A stretch of 14,922 nucleotides of DNA. It comes from Trachelipus rathkii (Eukaryota; Arthropoda; Malacostraca; Isopoda; Trachelipodidae). Positions 1 to 9,330 of the stretch are shown here, one piece after another (the first letter of the stretch is position 1; each line of letters begins with the position of its first letter). The notes beneath the pieces are model-generated. The model saw only the letters and a list, made by a program, of their open reading frames with translations. It was not told where the DNA came from and ran no database searches. Position numbers and translations under genes: made by a program. Location of the stretch: positions 5,001 through 19,922 of the forward strand of contig JABUQX010095439.1 in the NCBI GenBank assembly GCA_015478945.1, given 5' to 3'.

Positions 1-223
1 GAATGTGCTTGTAGCCCAAGCTATGAATGTGCTTGTAGCCCAAGCTATGAATTTGCTTGTAGCCCAAGCTATGAATGTGCTTGTAGCCCAAGCTATGAAT
101 TTGCTTGTAGCCCAAGCTATGAATGTACTTGTAGCCCAAGCTATGAATTTGCTTGTAGCCCAAGCTATGAATGTACTTGTAGCCCAAGCTATGAATGTAG
201 CTTGTTATTTTAGCCCAAGCTAT
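1..223 (+). repeat. 24-base minisatellite array with 48-base higher-order pattern
   Basis: Eight contiguous 24-base units fill 1-192, each starting gaatgtgcttgt (or a variant) and ending cccaagctat. A ninth, longer unit of 31 bases (193-223) carries a 7-base insertion. The units differ almost only at two positions, giving gaatgtgc (A), gaatttgc (B) and gaatgtac (A'). The order is A A B A B A' B A', so the array is largely a 48-base dimer repeat. Each unit holds the short inverted repeat gcttg/caagc; in the ninth unit this becomes a 7-base perfect pair (tagcttg/caagcta). The first unit starts at base 1, so the array very probably continues outside the window. Because 24 is a multiple of 3, two plus frames stay open: one reads an 8-residue MNVLVAQA-type repeat, the other a Cys-rich ECACSPSY-type repeat. 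I see no sign that either is translated. Confidence 0.95.
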
Positions 224-230
224 GAACCCT

Positions 231-1101
231 GATAAAAATGATAAAAATAAATGCATTATCATTTTATCTAAATTTCAGAATTTAACAATTTATCAATCTA
301 ATATTTATTTAACATACCCTATTATTTCCAATAGGGGCAGGTCTTCGATTTTCAGTGGCTGACTTTATCTATCTAATTCTGTATGGCAATAGTCTGAAAA
401 ATATATATTAATATATTTTTCTCCTATCACCTCATAAGCTTATACTTTATGAGACAATATCAACATTAATTAATCTTTATATTTAGGTACTGACCTGGAT
501 GTGAAAATATCCAGTTATGCCTCAAAAATCAGTGAAATATTCGTCTTTAACTTGTATTCAACAACTTTTATAACCTTATTACATGGATGCTTTATCTTCA
601 ATATAAATATTTACAAATATAAATTTACAATAAGCATCAGTAATTATAACTAGGAGAAAAAGACTTGATTAATGATATTTATAAATAACACAAGGTTTTG
701 AGATAGATGAAAAAATAAATATGAAAACACTTCCACTGTCTTAAATTACACACAGGCTAATTATAACCTGCCCGTATGTATAAATGTCATCCAAGATACT
801 GATACTTTACAACACACCTGTACCTGTCAAGATACCGATACCATAAAACAACATTTCTATGCATGAATATCATCTCCCTTATATCCCTCCCCACCAAATC
901 TAAGCCCCCACCTTAATTTTCCACGTCGTTCAATGAATGACAAGGACCAAGAGGCAAAGATAATAGAATAGTGGAGTAGAGAAGGATATTTCGGGTCTCT
1001 CTTTACAATTTAAATGAATACAAAATAGGGACATTTTACAAAAAAAATGGTTTTTCTTTTTTCTTCGGACAATGATGAAAGTCTATTAGAATCATTAAAT
1101 C
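231..1101. other. AT-rich stretch without recognisable gene
   Basis: I see no long frame, RNA gene or mobile element here. The only structure is a weak, diverged direct repeat: caagatactgatac at 792-805 recurs as caagataccgatac at 828-841, 36 bases later, with decaying similarity after it. Several short A/T runs occur, such as atatatattaatatattttt near 401-420. Confidence 0.6.
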
Positions 1102-1133
1102 CTTAACCTATTGCAAATAGGTTAAGTGTTTTT
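1102..1133. repeat. Perfect 11-base-arm inverted repeat followed by T-rich run
   Basis: Arm cttaacctatt (1102-1112) and arm aataggttaag (1116-1126) are exact reverse complements separated by the 3-base loop gca. A T-rich run (tgtttttg) follows directly. In a bacterium this would be called a rho-independent terminator. In this eukaryote-like context it is more likely a chance palindrome or the core of a small foldback element. No terminal repeats of such an element are visible. Confidence 0.75.
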
Positions 1134-1273
1134 GTTGATTTGTCATATTTGTTCTATAAATGGGTTCCATCCTTGGAATAGGCAGTTCAAATGGAAAGAG
1201 TATAATAGATAACATACTCATACCTGGAAGGATTTTTATAATTCTTCAGAGTAATTATCCGGATCTTCTTCAG

Positions 1274-1475
1274 CGTTGTTTTCATGGGAAAATTACAATT
1301 ATTTAAAGAGGTTTCTTTAAACAAGAAATATACGATGGAGGGTGGCTTTATGATCTCCTTTCTCAATACACCTGCTCCTCCGACTATATTTTTATACTGT
1401 GTTCTGAAAATAAACAATTCAGAGGAGTTGATAGCCATTAACAGGGGCATGTCGAAGATGTTTGGACACCTCAAG
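1274..1475 (+). CDS. Possible internal exon, unidentified (opposite-strand reading also possible)
   Basis: On the plus strand an acceptor-like sequence (ggatcttcttcag, AG at 1272-1273) is followed by one completing base and 67 open codons, ending in a donor-like ctcaag/gtaaaaga (GT at 1476-1477). The frame contains ATG at 1284 and runs past the donor to a stop ending at 1538. The peptide is mixed in character, with a hydrophobic stretch ending IFLYCVLKI, and I recognise no domain. The minus strand of the same DNA offers an equally good exon: acceptor tgtttattttcag (AG at plus 1404-1405), exon 1403-1224 (180 bases, one open frame, symmetrical phase), donor ccttccag/gtatgagt (GT at 1222-1223). 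At most one reading is likely to be real. It could also be a chance frame; 84- and 95-codon frames are not rare in a window this size. Confidence 0.2.
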
Positions 1476-1539
1476 GTAAAAGAGAAAGTTACCGACCAAA
1501 CTCAAGCTGAAAAATACAATATATCCATTAGTAAATGAG

Positions 1540-2070
1540 ATTTTAAAGAATTTTCAATTTTACATGGTTATGCATGAATGGATATTGCCCTACATTGATT
1601 AAAATTTTTATATAATAATATGAATTTCTTGAAAGTTAAATATCTTCCTCATATATTTGCATGTAATTAAAGGTCTATAATAATTATAATCTTTTTGATT
1701 ACAAATCATTACACCATTCTTAATCATGCATCAAAAATTTTTTTTTAATCAAATCAGTTTTTTATGTAAAAATAGGTACTATAGAAGTACTATATTTTAA
1801 GTGGTATTCAGGAAACAAACTAGTAAACCTTAGTGTGAGTCAGAGACAGGGCTTCATTTTAACCCATTATTATTGGACTTACCATCAATTTTAAATGGAA
1901 CCTGTGTAAAAAATGAATCTCTTGAGATATTACTCAATGTGATTGGGAAGGCAAACCAGCATATACCCTATGAACAAGGATTGTCAAAAATGTTAATCAT
2001 TTTGTTAACATTAAAGATTCTATAATGAATCTTATTTCTGTCTAATCTAGACAGTTTTGTTTTACTCATT
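1540..2070. other. AT-rich stretch, no supported gene
   Basis: Short direct repeats (gtactata at 1776-1783 and 1787-1794), poly-T (around 1736-1746) and a small inverted repeat (tgttaa/ttaaca near 1989-2008) are the only structures seen. A short translated piece near 1834-1865 resembles the VxQGxxL part of a LINE reverse transcriptase, but it is too short to call. Confidence 0.5.
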
Positions 2071-2082
2071 AAACATATTTAC

Positions 2083-2177
2083 GTGTTCCTGAATACGATG
2101 AAGTTGGAGACTACGATCTTCCAGATCCTTCGTCAAATCCATCATGGAAGCTTCTCTCTCTCCAGATCCAGGAAAAC
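2083..2177 (-). CDS. Possible short internal exon, unidentified
   Basis: On the minus strand a strong acceptor-like sequence (gaattatttttacag, AG at plus 2178-2179) precedes 95 bases with an uninterrupted frame: two completing bases, then 31 codons. It ends at a donor-like cac/gtaaat (GT at plus 2081-2082). The peptide contains MMDLTKDLEDRSLQLHRIQ, charged and heptad-like, compatible with a helix or coiled coil. The plus strand is also coding-like here: a frame from about 2073 to the TAA at 2181-2183 includes PEYDEVGDYDLPDP, with two tyrosines in acidic context. I cannot tell which, if either, is real. Its phase-0 end does not match the phase needed at minus-strand exon 1403-1224, so the two are not neighbouring exons of one message as drawn. 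Confidence 0.18.
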
Positions 2178-2257
2178 CTGTAAAAATAATTCAAAGCTCC
2201 TCCACCTTCAATAACTTGTCATGTATACATGGCAAGGTATTTCCAGCAGAAGAACAA

Positions 2258-2259
<2 letters not shown>

Positions 2260-2293
<34 letters not shown>

Positions 2294-2390
2294 TTATATA
2301 TATTATATATTCTATTATATATATTTATATTATATGTATATATATGTATACAATAATAACTATATATATAATATATATATATATATATAA
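2260..2390. repeat. (TA)n microsatellite and flanking A/T-only block
   Basis: A pure (AT) run occupies about 2260-2290. Interrupted TA-rich sequence with occasional g or c (gtatta, tctatt, tatgta) continues to about 2390. Two overlapping frames that read runs of Tyr-Ile are products of this repeat and not genes. Confidence 0.95.
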
Positions 2391-2482
2391 AACGGTATAT
2401 GTCATAGGGTTATGCGGTTATATTTTATTTAATTTTTGAATAGGAGGGATAATGGGAATATCATTTTTCATACATACTAAGG

Positions 2483-2516
2483 GTAGAATTCATTCATACG
2501 TAGAATTCATTCATAC
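2483..2516 (+). repeat. Perfect 17-base tandem duplication
   Basis: gtagaattcattcatac occurs at 2483-2499 and again at 2500-2516 without a mismatch. A partial third copy, tagaattcat, follows at 2534-2543 after a short unrelated spacer. It is probably a replication-slippage product. Confidence 0.9.
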
Positions 2517-2779
2517 TCATACATGCAGACTTTTAGAATTCATGAAGAAATAAACAATATAATTAATTGTTCATTCTTTAGTGTCAGATTTAATTGGTTA
2601 TAACCAACTTATTAGTTATGACTTATAAAATGAAATCTTTGTCAATTGACTAAATATGTATTTTTCAGTAAAGGAACAACAATAATAGAACGTCCATTAA
2701 AATCGAAATCACAATGATTTTCCAGAAGACAAATAAAGTGAAAGCTAAAATTCCAATTCATTTGGCTCTGCTTATATAC

Positions 2780-2785
2780 TTTATT
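2780..2785 (-). promoter_or_regulatory. Candidate polyadenylation signal AATAAA
   Basis: The minus strand reads aaaataaagtatata here, about 110 bases downstream of the TGA that closes the decayed frame at 2893. Position and strand fit a 3' end signal. AATAAA is common by chance in AT-rich DNA, so this is weak support only. Confidence 0.3.
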
Positions 2786-2892
2786 TTTGTTTTAATGGAT
2801 TTTTCTATTTTTACTTTATAAAGCAAGTTTAACAAGATTTATCCTTTCCCAATTGTAAAAATCAAAAGTTAAAGGAGATTTAATCTTCTGCT

Positions 2893-4303
2893 TCACTTAG
2901 TATATTCTAGAGGTGTAGACATAATATTAGGCAATTCAACTACTGGCCCTCGGCTTCTAGTAGAGTGGCCTGGACGTATTTGCATTTCCTTCAATAACTC
3001 ATTATCGATATGTACTAGAGATAAAGCACTATTATCTAAATGGACATTAGCTGGATTGCCAAATACCTCCCCCACTATTTGAAAAGGGGAAACCATGTCT
3101 TCAGATAAAGGCGAAGATGCCAACCCACCCGCATGAAGTATAGAAGGGAGAGGAGGCTTTGGAGGGCTAAACCCATGAAATTCGATTCTTTGAGAACCAA
3201 GAGAACTATCAGAATTCCAAAGATCTGACTGATCAGCCGGAAAAACATCCATGGAATTGTTTCCGACCCATCTACCGAATCATCTGGAGACACTGACCAG
3301 GAAAGACTATGTCTATCCATAAAAAAGGAATGTGAATTTTAGGTATTTTCTCCTTCCACTACATTTAAATCTGTATTATCAGTATTTTCTTTGTGTAGAG
3401 GAAGATTGACCAAAAGATTAGGGTTATTCCCCAAAACAGGGTTTGCTATTATTGAAGGATATTGAAACCGGGAAGGGTAATCATGAGTATACATGTCATG
3501 GTAATCTAAAGAGGGCGTAAAGATACCACCACCACCATGGACGTCTATAGGATCCTCGACACTGGGTATTTGCGGATCAGTACCATTTACTAAAACTTCT
3601 TCAGACAGCCGGGGGTATATTAACTCTAAATTACTGGGAGATTTTTCTGAAGAAATAGGAATTACACTAGGGGTTAATGAAAATTTAACTTTGGGAATTG
3701 GTGTGTGTAAAAAACTGGGAGACAAAGAAGGAACTACATCCATAGATGGACTAACTGGTTCCCTTTGGTCCACTTGTATGTGGCTGATTTCAGAAGTTAA
3801 ATCAGGTAACTGGGCATATTCATCCACCGATATAGGGTTCAAGTTTAAGAAGCCTTCAAAATCAGCTTTAAACTCTTCAAAGGGATCACAACTAAAGTTG
3901 AGCAAGGAACATTCAGAAGTACATTCGGATGAGATCTCTATTTGATCATCCTCCTCTGACTCGAGATCAGACTCATCAGGGGGATCATCCTCATCTTCAG
4001 AGAAAAATGCTGAACTAATTTCTTTATTTCTAGTAAGATATTTTCGTAAATAGTGGGGAATATCAATCCATTCCCGCAAGTGGAAAAATAGACCTTCTGT
4101 ATCCTACTAGGGCGGATTCATTATATGCGTTGTATCTAAACATATGTCACAACCCTGGTGGGGATGCACTATCTAATTCAATCTGTAAAAGGAACCTTCC
4201 ATTTTCAAGTGGTTCTCGCTCTCCTCACGATTCGGCGGAACAATCTATATCCGTAGGTTGTCCCGCAATGGTTTTTTTCAGACAAACCCACAATTGAAGA
4301 AAA
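2893..4303 (-). pseudogene. Decayed protein-coding sequence, acidic and Ser/Pro-rich, unidentified
   Basis: The core is a minus-strand frame of 246 codons (4079-3339), far longer than chance predicts here. Its first codon is TTG, not ATG, so it is an open piece and not a complete gene. Coding-like sequence extends both ways. Upstream, another frame runs from an acceptor-like ttttttctcag (AG at plus 4304-4305) towards 4070, broken by TGA at 4225-4227 and at 4147-4149. The frames must change between about 4070 and 4103. Downstream, the core frame hits TAA (3339-3341) and continues in the same frame from 3338. A further frame change near 3240-3279 leads into a 119-codon frame ending in TGA at 2893. 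The core opens with a basic/aromatic segment (IDIPHYLRKYL), then a strongly acidic cluster at residues 28-48 (SEDEDD, ESEEDD), then long Ser/Pro/Asn-rich, probably disordered sequence. The last frame is Pro/Ser-rich and ends with a basic TRSRGP motif. No membrane segment, zinc knuckle, protease or polymerase motif is seen. It could be a dead host gene, a retroelement-derived C-terminal region, or a gene with unrecognised introns; basic TRSR-like tails occur in some retroelement polyproteins, but that alone is not diagnostic. Confidence 0.6.
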
Positions 4304-4309
4304 CTGAGA

Positions 4310-5950
4310 AAAAAGACAAATTTGGGTTTTTTCAAAAAATTTTATAGAAAATACCTCACAGATAACATTGTTTTTTTTTTAAAGAGGATTATAAATTTGG
4401 AAAATACTTTTAAAAAACATAGCTACATTTTCCTTTAAATTTTTAATCATTAAAAAAAAATTTTTAATTACTAGCAAATTAATTTAATTTTAGTGTTTTC
4501 CTTTAGAATTAATTGCCAAATACATGAGTCATTGACTTCGAAGAAATCATCGATAAATTTTGTACTCAGCTTGCTGGCTTATTGGTACAGCCAAGCCTGT
4601 TTCTTGGCTTAGAGCCAGGTATGGCCAAATGTTGAGAACCACAACTCACATCGTCAAGCTAAGAGGCACACATGAGACTTGAGATGGACAGATTAGATAC
4701 TGAGCAGAGATCGCCTTTTTGTGAAGTAGGTTTTATGTACGTTTTTCCATAATTTCCAACCATTAGATAGAAAGGCAGACAAGGAGTTCTGTGATACCTA
4801 GGCTCAAAGTGTAAATAAGAACCTCCGAGGAGGCGGGACGATTGGGGGTCACTTCAAGGGGTAAAATACAGCGCTCAGATAGTTGTAAATATATGGTAAG
4901 TTATATTGTGTTGAATAAGTGGAATAACCATTAGGATAGTTGTTCTCGAGATTATGGTTTTTAGTACTTTAGTAATTCTAGGATTAAATTATTTTGTAAG
5001 TTATTAATAAAATATGAAACTAAGAGGAGAAATTATAATACAAAAAATTTCACTCCTCCAGCCTTTTCAGAAAGCTTGTATCTATTGTAATATTGAATAA
5101 GTTTCTAAGAGTTGCAGAAATCTTTGTAATAAGCTCGAACCAGTCTTTGCCAAAATTAATGATTCTTTCAACCACAATAAACGCTGAGAAGCGCTAGTGC
5201 TACAAGGTAGAGTTTTCATGTCTCAAAATAAATGATTTAATATCATCTTATATAGATATTTTAGTCACTTGTATAAAATATTTAAGGTTGTTCACTTATG
5301 GCGTTGTCTTCTATATAATAGTTTCTGCATTCCATACCGAGGGGAAATCTATAAATGAGTCGATGAAATTAATATAACTATAATAACCCTTTGTCTTTTT
5401 TAGATTATACGTTTTTCTTACTAAATATTTAATTTCACGGATTTACTCTTGATGTTATACTATCAGTGTGTTATTTTATAGGATCTTTGATATAACTGAT
5501 AAAAAATTTAAAGTTTCAGTTGAAGAATAACTATGCCTATTTCCACATTTGTGCAGATGGCGAGATACAGTTTACCGGATGTTTCCTAATGATATCCAAA
5601 AGAAGAGTATAGGTGTCAGGTGATCTTATGCATAGTACAAGACTCTCTTCATGAGGAGCTATATATACAGGCTATTTGTAGAATAGTTGACAGAATGGTG
5701 CAGGTATCAACACGCGTATATCTCAGAAGATACAATACTAGCCATGAATACATATAACCCATATTATTCAAGATAGGATAAGAGGTGAAGTTTTAAATAC
5801 CTATATATTTGGTTGAGGTACTGAAATTTTAGCAAAAGGTTGTCAAGAAGAACAGAGCGCTTTCGCTTAATGAAATAGCTCTTAGCACTGGTAATTCCGA
5901 ATAGAAAGGAAATTGAAAAATAAATTTTGTTTCTATGTTAGATATAAAAC
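4310..5950. other. AT-rich stretch, no supported gene
   Basis: Starts with poly-A/poly-T rich sequence (4310-4500). A somewhat GC-richer part at about 4560-4870 holds a 7-base inverted repeat (listed separately) and a compact cctccgaggagg stem at 4826-4837. Beyond that, no frame, RNA gene or repeat stands out. Confidence 0.5.
4589..4609. repeat. Short inverted repeat (7-base arms)
   Basis: agccaag (4589-4595) and cttggct (4603-4609) are exact reverse complements around a 7-base loop. The surroundings repeat similar words (ttggctta, ggctta, gccaag), so the region may be a worn internal repeat. It does not fold as a tRNA. Confidence 0.5.
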
Positions 5951-5975
5951 GAGATCTAATATACATTTAGATCTC
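5951..5975. repeat. Perfect inverted repeat (9-base arms)
   Basis: gagatctaa (5951-5959) and ttagatctc (5967-5975) are exact reverse complements around the loop tatacat. No flanking element or gene explains it; one or a few such repeats are expected by chance in a window this size. Confidence 0.6.
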
Positions 5976-7208
5976 TACATCTTTTTGTGTTTATACTAAT
6001 ATAATTAAAAGATAGGTTTTAAAAAGTGCAAATTGATGGATAAATCTTTATGATAGACGCATTCGTCGATCTGATTAGAGGTACACTAAATGGTAAGTCA
6101 CCCATGTTTTCACTATAACATCTTCCTATTAACAAAACTAGTTTTCGTTGCAAAGCTACGGAGTTTTGTGCTTAAGAATCTACTTTTATCTGGATAAATT
6201 CTCTAGAGTTAAAAACTGTGTCATAAGGAATCTCTGATCTAATCCCCATAATATTCCGTTGGTTCTAATAGTAGAAATACACTCGGCAGTTGGGTTTGCG
6301 TTCAGACGCCCTTTCTAATAAAAATGGAGTCATCAAACGCTCTTGGTGTACATTGGCAACGATTTCTTTCTGTCCAATTGTAGGTTTCCGTCTGATCCTG
6401 CTTAGATCAACTACTTCTACTACTCGACAGTAACGTAAGAAGTCGATGCATATGTTCATACTTATTACCTGTGTTATCATTATCATCAATGGAACTCATT
6501 TCTGACTAGTTAGTTCAACCACAACTTCTCAGAGAGTGTCGAGTCACTTCTCCCTGCACTCACCTCGACAGATTTCTACCAATTGTCTATACTGAAGTAT
6601 TTTCAAGAAATGAGTCTACCTCGCTTGGATATAATCAATTGAGAATAACTTCATATTTTTTCCTCTTTCTTGACTTTTCCTTATGGCTATTTCTCAGACG
6701 TATATATATAGACAGTCATGCTCAAACCTTGAGTCTTCAGTATCCATCCACTAAATCAAAGCACTGCTAAGTCACCTACTTGGACTTGCTTAATAAATTT
6801 GAATAGATGTTTCTCAGTTTCTGAAAACTGCATCTACTTTACTTTTTAATTCTCTGAATCCATATCTTCATTCAGAACGTGCACTTTGTATGTTGGCGAG
6901 ATAACTCAGGCCTAATATGCTGTCATCCGGGCTAGCACACTAAAAAACCATTAGCTACTTTAGATCAGAGACTCACACAGAGCTAACACCCGCATATATC
7001 GTTGTAACTATCGTTGGCAAAAATGAACTGGAAAGATAATTTCTCCAAGCAATTTAAAAGATTGCATAAGATGAGATGAAAATCAAAAGGCCAAATTAAT
7101 GTCAAATAAAAAGTTCACCCACATTTTGTAACGAATTTTCTTTTTGACGAGTTACAAAAAACTGGTATCTCCACAGGAAACTGATAGCGCCATGATATGG
7201 AAAAGAAA
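5976..7208. other. Stretch without a supported gene
   Basis: A minus-strand frame of 74 codons (6489-6265) occurs in a slightly GC-richer patch and contains QKEIVANVHQERLMTPF. That length is within what chance gives here and it has no recognised domain. Nothing else stands out. Confidence 0.45.
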
Positions 7209-7231
7209 ATATAATATATATATATATGATA
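7209..7231. repeat. Short (TA)n tract
   Basis: ataatatatatatatatga forms a short pure TA run. It is followed by near-complementary words (atagta at 7231-7236 and tactat further on) that give the neighbourhood a weak hairpin potential. Confidence 0.8.
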
Positions 7232-7787
7232 TAGTAGAAATTATATATTTACTATTATAATTTTATTATACCTTTGGTCCTACGAATCACTTATTATCTC
7301 TATTACTTGAGATTTATAGTTAGTATACTACATCACCCCTCTTCTATCCATCTACTAACATATATCCTTTACGGTTGTTTTATTACCCTAGCAGGTATCT
7401 AATTTGTTACTTACGATTACTTCGTCTCACTTATATTTAATTATTAACTTTTCCCTACTCTTCCAGCTTTTCATATCTCAGGTTTCTAAATCACTTGGCA
7501 CTTTACACCTGCATATATTGGATCAATTACTATTTGACTGCTACACCTACGATTCTTATATTTTTAAATTGGTGTTTATATATTAGTCAGTGAACTTTTA
7601 TTTATGTTTAATATGATGGGCTACTCGCTTATTGACAACGGAAGGTTTTTATGTAACTACCAAGTAAATATAATTATCCTTTTTACTGATTTGGTGAGTA
7701 TATCTGATTCGTGTTATTAAGTTATTTTTCTTTATTTTTTTTGTGGCCCCCCTATTACCTACAGAATCTGGGTATTCATTTAATTCT

Positions 7788-7816
7788 TGATTAGATAGCA
7801 AGACGCCATCTAATCA
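7788..7816. repeat. Perfect inverted repeat (9-base arms)
   Basis: tgattagat (7788-7796) and atctaatca (7808-7816) are exact reverse complements around the 11-base, GC-richer loop agcaagacgcc. It stands alone within the T-biased stretch and has no neighbouring gene. Confidence 0.6.
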
Positions 7817-9022
7817 TTACCTTGTGTATAAGCTTTGCATTTGTCACTACTGCTATAACTATAATTATCTTATTGAGCATAATTTTTACACTTCATGTAC
7901 AACAACCTTAATATTCATTATAAGGATTTAATGGGGTAATTATTCTTCAAATAACCTTGTTAATATGAGTACTCTAACTACTTTGATTTTTTAATACTCA
8001 AACTATGTCCTCCTTATTATCTATTTACTATACTATGACTATACAGTACTAATTTTAGTATTTACCACTATTTTTATTATTCCTTTATGTACTCACCTTA
8101 TTAAGTATATAACTACTTTTTTATCACCCCTTTTAGGGTTAATACTCTACGTACTTCCTCACTATCGGGGGTGATTCACTCATAAAATACTCTTCTCTTT
8201 ACTTGTTGAACAAATCTCGGAGGGCTTGATATGAGTCAATCACGACTATATAAGGTATATTTCTACTTATCCTGTTATTATTCTCACAGTCTATATTTTA
8301 TTTGTTTCACTGAGCGCCCTTTCCGTTTTCGATATATGATGGATGTTGAGACTGTATTTCTGTAAGTTTATTAACACACTCTCACACTTCATATCGTGTA
8401 TTTGCTGTCCTTCTGCTCTTCTCCTTCTTCTCGGCCCTTGATCACGTCCGCTGGTTACTTTACTATTATATTTCTTGTCTTACTTAAGCTAATATCGTAT
8501 TTTTGCGGTATTCATCAATCGTTTCTAATGTTAATTATAGTTGTACGTGCTAACATTCTGTGTAATGCTACTCAGAGGTGCTCTTTGACGTAGAGCGTAA
8601 CAATATCAGGTATATTCTATGTTAAACCAATGGATAGTTGTTCTTTGACGACGCAGGTCTGTATATAAAGCATACACTTATTCTCTCTCTTTATTATGGT
8701 AGCTTGTCTCACATAGAATTTATTGGGTGAAACTTACTCCACGGTAAACGCGTAGTTCATATCTAGTGAGTCTTGCGCTGTCTAGGTCCTTTCATTCTTA
8801 TATTTGTTAATCATATTCTTTCGCTCGTTGCCTATTCTTCTGCTATTCCTATGTATCCGGACTCTACCTGAAACATTGCTCTCACTTTGTGTCCTCGAAT
8901 TTGATTTCTAAATGCATTGTGCTGATTATTCTTGCTGCTTGTCATAAATGCTTAGCTTCTTTCTCTCTTGTGTTTGACTGTTGGTTAATGTTTAATCGTT
9001 TGTTTTGAGTCAAGGATATTAA

Positions 9023-9051
9023 CTAGAATCCAACAAAAATTATTCTAGAAT
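9023..9051. repeat. Nested palindromic repeat
   Basis: ctagaat (9023-9029) pairs exactly with attctag (9042-9048), and the second arm is itself part of the perfect 10-base palindrome attctagaat (9042-9051). Short enough to be chance. Confidence 0.45.
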
Positions 9052-9330
9052 AGGTGGTTGTGATTAGTATTGGCTTGGAAACGTGAAGGTTAGCGAAGTA
9101 GGAAACACTCCACTTAGCTCAGTTCTTGTAGGAAAATTTATTGTCTAAATTTAAAAGACATAGTACAGTTCTGTCTCTTCTCTTATCTGTATTTTCTACA
9201 CCACATCGTCCCATCGATCCGCCAGCATCGCACTCAATTACTATCCTATCATCGAGATTCATACTGATTACTAATCGTGTGATTATATATATATTTCCAC
9301 TCTCACTTCTAACCATATTAGTATGATAAG

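Larger units (their letters stand above)
2391..2880. other. AT-rich stretch with small repeats only
   Basis: No coding region is supported. It contains a perfect 17-base tandem duplication (listed separately) and a 14-base perfect palindrome, ttggttataaccaa, at 2594-2607. It also holds the likely 3' flank of the minus-strand decayed gene that ends at 2893. Confidence 0.5.
7240..9330. other. T-biased stretch, no supported gene
   Basis: For about 2 kb the plus strand is visibly richer in T and C than in A and G (many words such as ttactt, ctattatt, ttcttctc). All frames are short (65 codons or fewer). Two small inverted repeats are listed separately. I find no RNA gene or element. Confidence 0.5.

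Noticed and set aside
1..223. CRISPR array
   Set aside because: Units are contiguous with no unique spacers and the genome context is eukaryotic.
5..232. 75-codon frame across the minisatellite
   Set aside because: It is open because the repeat unit is a multiple of three without a stop. No promoter, splice site or conservation evidence for a protein.
1834..1930. Possible reverse transcriptase motif (VSQRQGFIL-like)
   Set aside because: Only about ten residues resemble the LINE VxQGxxLSP motif. The frame breaks soon after and no FADD-type catalytic motif is found nearby.
2144..2439. Plus-strand frames with Tyr-Ile repeats
   Set aside because: They read through the (TA)n array; only the short part before 2183 is even coding-like.
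3691..3945. Plus-strand 84-codon frame
   Set aside because: Shadow of the longer minus-strand frame.
2780..4500. LTR retrotransposon around the decayed frame
   Set aside because: A purine-rich ttgggaaagga lies downstream on the minus strand, but I found no direct repeat of the following sequence upstream of the frame, no primer-binding site and no polymerase motifs.
4560..4650. tRNA-like folding around ttggcttagagcc
   Set aside because: No T-loop consensus and no cloverleaf spacing; only a simple 7-base hairpin.
6265..6489. Minus-strand 74-codon frame as a gene
   Set aside because: Length is within chance for this window, and no domain or convincing splice boundary was seen. Mentioned in the stretch description only.
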